The translations under genes were made by a program, and so were the position numbers. 34,545 nt of DNA from Gammaproteobacteria bacterium (GTDB lineage: Bacteria; Pseudomonadota; Gammaproteobacteria; GCA-002705445; GCA-002716945). The stretch spans positions 1 through 34,545 of the forward strand of contig JABHRC010000017.1 in the NCBI GenBank assembly GCA_018670435.1, in the 5' to 3' direction. Every line of letters begins with the position of its first letter. The first letter of the stretch is position 1. The notes beneath the pieces were generated by a model. That model did not search any database. It was not told the DNA's origin and saw only the letters and a program-made list of their open reading frames with translations. Shown here in pieces: positions 31,884 to 34,545 of this stretch.

Positions 31884-33131
31884 CTATTTTTTTGTTACCT
31901 TTACATTGTTTACGAAATTATTGCTGACTACAACCATTTCATATATAAAACCATCTTTTTCAAATATAATACCTTTAGATGGAATATCTTCTAAGCATTC
32001 CAATATATAACCATTGATTGTTTTTGCGATATTTTCGGAAATCTTCCATCCCAAAAGTTTATTTATTTCTCTAATCTGGATAGTACCATCTATGATATAT
32101 ACATTATTCTTAATTTTTATAATTCCCTTATATAGATCTTCATCTCTGTATTCACCTACAATCTCTTCAAGAATATCATCTAGTGTTACAACGCCTTTTA
32201 CATCACCATATTCATCTATAACGAAGCCAATTCTCTTTCTTTTTCTCTTAAACTCAATTAGTTGGCTTGTCAGAGATGTATCTTCTGGAATAAAGTAAGG
32301 AGGAGTAATATTACTTATTATTTTTTCTTTCGTAATACCTTCATCTGTAAGCATTTTAATTACATCTCTTTTATGAAGAAAACCTAAAAGCTTATTAAAC
32401 TCATTTTTATAAATTGGTATTCTTGAGTATTTACAATTTAGAATCTCGCTAGAAATTTTTTTAATATCATCATCAATATCAACTGCAACGAGAATATTTC
32501 TAGGTATCATAGCATCTTCGATTTTTACTTTCTCTAAATCGAGCATATTTACAATCATGTCTTCATGACTTTTTGGAATTCTTTTGCTTGATTCTTTTAC
32601 GATTAGCTTTATTTCATCCTTAGTTAATAACTCATGATTAGTATTTTCAGGTTTTATGCCAAATATCCTTAAAAGTACTTTCGCGATTAAATTAATAATT
32701 AAAACTATTGGGCTGAATAATTTCATTAGCGGATAAACTATCCATGATATAGGATATGCTATCTTGTCTGGATAAAGTGCAGCAAATGTTTTTGGAGTAA
32801 CTTCTGCAAAAATTAAGATCACTATTGTTAGCATCACAACTGATATAGCTACTCCTGCTTCCCCATATAACTGTATTGCTATTAATGTGCTTATTGCAGA
32901 TGCTAAAATATTAACAAAATTATTCATTAATAAAATTAAACCTAAAGTTTTATCCGGATTTGCAACTAAGAAGTGAACCCTGGCAGCAGATTTGTCTCCT
33001 GTCTTAAATTTATGTTTGAGTCTATATCTGTTGACACTCATTAATGATGTTTCTGCACCAGAAAAAAAAGCGGAAAGAATAAGCAGCATGAAGAGAATTA
33101 TAAATAGATTTTCAATTGTAATGTTAGTCAT
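31884..33131 (-). CDS. CNNM/CorC (HlyC) family protein with DUF21 and CBS domains
   Basis: A 415-residue inner-membrane protein. The DUF21/CNNM transmembrane domain (about 5-185) carries F-F-S-G-A-E-T-S-L-M-S and E-V-T-P-K-T; two CBS domains (about 200-325) and a C-terminal CorC_HlyC domain (about 335-412) follow. E. coli CorB (YfjD) has the same layout and is linked to magnesium and cobalt efflux; transport itself is unproven for most members. It is next to ypjD, as in E. coli, so CorB is the closest identity. The gene is 22 bases downstream of ypjD. Confidence 0.9.
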   Translation of the reverse strand: MTNITIENLFIILFMLLILSAFFSGAETSLMSVNRYRLKHKFKTGDKSAARVHFLVANPDKTLGLILLMNNFVNILASAISTLIAIQLYGEAGVAISVVMLTIVILIFAEVTPKTFAALYPDKIAYPISWIVYPLMKLFSPIVLIINLIAKVLLRIFGIKPENTNHELLTKDEIKLIVKESSKRIPKSHEDMIVNMLDLEKVKIEDAMIPRNILVAVDIDDDIKKISSEILNCKYSRIPIYKNEFNKLLGFLHKRDVIKMLTDEGITKEKIISNITPPYFIPEDTSLTSQLIEFKRKRKRIGFVIDEYGDVKGVVTLDDILEEIVGEYRDEDLYKGIIKIKNNVYIIDGTIQIREINKLLGWKISENIAKTINGYILECLEDIPSKGIIFEKDGFIYEMVVVSNNFVNNVKVTKK

Positions 33132-33153
33132 AATAAGTTGATTAGATTATATA

Positions 33154-33939
33154 TTAGTAAAGTTCAAAAAATAGTTTCGTTCCAAGATATGCTATAAGCA
33201 AGAAAGACATCCCGCTCAAAGTAAGGTTTGTAGCTTTCTTGCCCCTAACACCTTTGGAGAATCTACTATAGATTAGATATGAATATGTCATCCATGCAAT
33301 AATAGAAAACAATATCTTTTCTAGTAATCCAGGATGTTTATTCATGGTTACAAATGGAGCGCCGCTCAGTAATGACAATGTCAGCAGAATGAATCCAAAA
33401 ATTATTAAGTCAAACATTACTTTCTCCATCTTTTCTATTGATGGTAGTATCGTTATAAACAGTGAGCCTGAAACATCTTTGAGCTTCTTTTCTTGATAGC
33501 GTAATAATATTGCTTGTATAGCTCCTAGACCAAGGAAACCATAAGAGGTAATAGAAACTATAATATGTATTCTTAGGTCTGGATCTATGAGACCTAGGTT
33601 ACTACTGTCGTGATATATCATGGATATTAATATTACAATAGCAGTCAATGGTAGTAAGACTAACCCAAGATGTTTGATTGGTTTTGAAAACATGAACAAA
33701 AAAAACAAATAATTAACTATAAGAAAAGTTATCTCAAGTGAGGTGATAAAGTTAAATTTTTGGTAAACATTGTTGATGAGAGAGTAGGCATAGATACTAA
33801 ATAATAATAGACTTAAGAAGAAAATTACATCAAAAGAAGTTTTTTTGTAAAAGCTATACTCCTCATCAATCAGCACATATCTGATGCTTAGAGCTGATAA
33901 TGTATAACCAATTATAGTTAATATGCCTATTAGTTCCAT
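33154..33939 (-). CDS. ypjD: CcsA/CcmC-like membrane protein YpjD
   Basis: A 261-residue protein with about eight helices belonging to the cytochrome c assembly (CcsA/HemX) family. Visible features are the L-R-I-H-I-I-V-S-I-T-S-Y helix and the late M-N-K-H-P-G-L-L and G-V-R-G-K-K-A segments. The exact role of YpjD is unsettled and it is distinct from the ccm genes at the left of the window. In many gammaproteobacteria it is divergent from ffh; here it is divergent from rpsP across 228 bases. Confidence 0.88.
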   Translation of the reverse strand: MELIGILTIIGYTLSALSIRYVLIDEEYSFYKKTSFDVIFFLSLLLFSIYAYSLINNVYQKFNFITSLEITFLIVNYLFFLFMFSKPIKHLGLVLLPLTAIVILISMIYHDSSNLGLIDPDLRIHIIVSITSYGFLGLGAIQAILLRYQEKKLKDVSGSLFITILPSIEKMEKVMFDLIIFGFILLTLSLLSGAPFVTMNKHPGLLEKILFSIIAWMTYSYLIYSRFSKGVRGKKATNLTLSGMSFLLIAYLGTKLFFELY

Positions 33940-34103
33940 TTTATTATAGTCTGATCGATATATTATATTAGCTCATGCCTAGTAATTAGATAGCTAAAAT
34001 ATATTTTCATAATGAGATTAGTGGTCATTTATAAGATGATAGCAAATTTAATACATAAAAATAGCTTGATATATGATTATTGGCATATTTTCAATAAAAT
34101 AAC

Positions 34104-34132
34104 TAACTAGTTACTATAAGTAATGATATAAT
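34104..34132 (+). promoter_or_regulatory. Candidate rpsP promoter (extended -10)
   Basis: TGATATAAT at 34124-34132 is a perfect extended -10 (TGnTATAAT). The -35 region (TAACTA at 34104-34109) is poor, as is usual with extended -10 promoters. An AAGGAG ribosome site at 34149-34154 follows, thirteen bases before the ATG. Confidence 0.55.
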
Positions 34133-34167
34133 TTGGCTGTTTCTAATAAAGGAGATATTTAAAGATT

Positions 34168-34545
34168 ATGGTTAGAATTAGGTTATCAAGGGGCGGAGCT
34201 AGGAAAAGACCTTATTATCATATAGTGGTAATGGATCAGAGAGACAGGCGCGATGGGAGAAGCCTTGAGAGAATAGGTAGTTATGATCCTGCTCTAGAAA
34301 CACAAGATAGAATCAAAATTGATATCGAAAGACTAGATTATTGGGTTTCAAAAGGAGCTCAAATTAGTGAGCGAGTAAAATACCTCAAGAAATATTCCCT
34401 AGATCCTGAAAATGTTAAAACACGTCAAAAAGTAAAGGCTTTGCAATTAGAAAAAGCTAAACAAAAACGATTATCTAAAAAACAAGCAGAAGCTGCACCA
34501 GTTGAAGAAACTGTAGAAGCTGCACCAGTTGAAGAAACTGTAGAA
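34168..34545 (+). CDS. rpsP: 30S ribosomal protein S16, 3' end beyond window
   Basis: S16 is an assembly protein of the small ribosomal subunit. The core (residues 1 to about 85) is canonical: M-V-R-I-R-L-S-R-G-G-A-R-K-R-P-Y-Y, D-R-R-D-G-R-S-L-E-R-I-G-S-Y-D-P and the L-D-Y-W-V-S-K-G-A-Q segment. After this a lysine-rich linker leads to an acidic tail with two identical nine-residue units A-A-P-V-E-E-T-V-E, still open at residue 126. The family usually has 80-90 residues. The window ends inside the repeat, so the tail length is unknown. Confidence 0.97.
   Translation, partial: MVRIRLSRGGARKRPYYHIVVMDQRDRRDGRSLERIGSYDPALETQDRIKIDIERLDYWVSKGAQISERVKYLKKYSLDPENVKTRQKVKALQLEKAKQKRLSKKQAEAAPVEETVEAAPVEETVE
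34492..34545 (+). repeat. 27-bp exact tandem repeat in the rpsP tail
   Basis: Two identical 27-base copies (34492-34518 and 34519-34545) each encode A-A-P-V-E-E-T-V-E. The second copy ends exactly at the window edge, so more copies may follow. Perfect nucleotide identity suggests recent duplication. Confidence 0.9.

Overview
This is a strongly AT-rich, extremely gene-dense bacterial chromosome segment. The combination of BamC (next to dapA), Hda, PerM, the full set of late Ccm proteins, and the corC-ypjD-rpsP neighbourhood points to a gammaproteobacterium. The low GC, short spacers and overlapping gene ends suggest a streamlined or host-associated, possibly marine lineage. A SoxXA-binding-protein-like gene is a weak hint of sulfur oxidation. 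No rRNA, tRNA, IS element or CRISPR array was seen.

Layout. 1-1142: a 5'-truncated unknown gene, a small lipoprotein and the only non-coding stretch over 300 bp. 1143-5514: ccmDEFGHI for cytochrome c maturation, including a 41-residue ccmD; ccmABC are absent. 5511-8162 (minus): a CDP-alcohol phosphotransferase, a YceI protein, a TrmR-like O-methyltransferase and TrhO; the last two look like a tRNA wobble-uridine module. 8183-13418: a tight plus-strand operon (medium-chain dehydrogenase, catalytically dead-looking QueD/PTPS paralogue, family 4 glycosyltransferase, methyltransferase, UPF0104/flippase-like membrane protein) followed by a RibD-type reductase and a small membrane protein. With the divergent CDP-alcohol phosphotransferase, this is the best candidate for an undescribed system.

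13413-20106: hisI, a small zinc-finger gene and a MOSC protein; then an EamA transporter, a DUF1244 protein, molybdopterin genes moeB, moaA, moaD and moaE, and argG. 20108-24141: DUF3108 protein, purN and purM, divergent from hda; then wrbA and a small secreted helical protein. 24147-28565: proS of the short type without the editing insertion, perM, dapA, bamC. 28567-33939 (minus): an apparent operon ypjD-corC-xseB-dxs-queD-folE2, in which queD seems to start at ATT. 34168-end: rpsP with a repetitive acidic tail, cut by the window edge.

How it fits together. FolE2 and canonical QueD make the pterin precursor for queuosine, and FolE2 could also feed the orphan cluster at 7.4-13.4 kb, where a pterin-like or phosphoribosyl-pyrimidine-like intermediate may be reduced, glycosylated, methylated and attached to or moved across the membrane. 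That pathway is inference. Convergent genes repeatedly end within a few bases of each other with no visible terminator, so read-through and antisense transcription are probably tolerated here.
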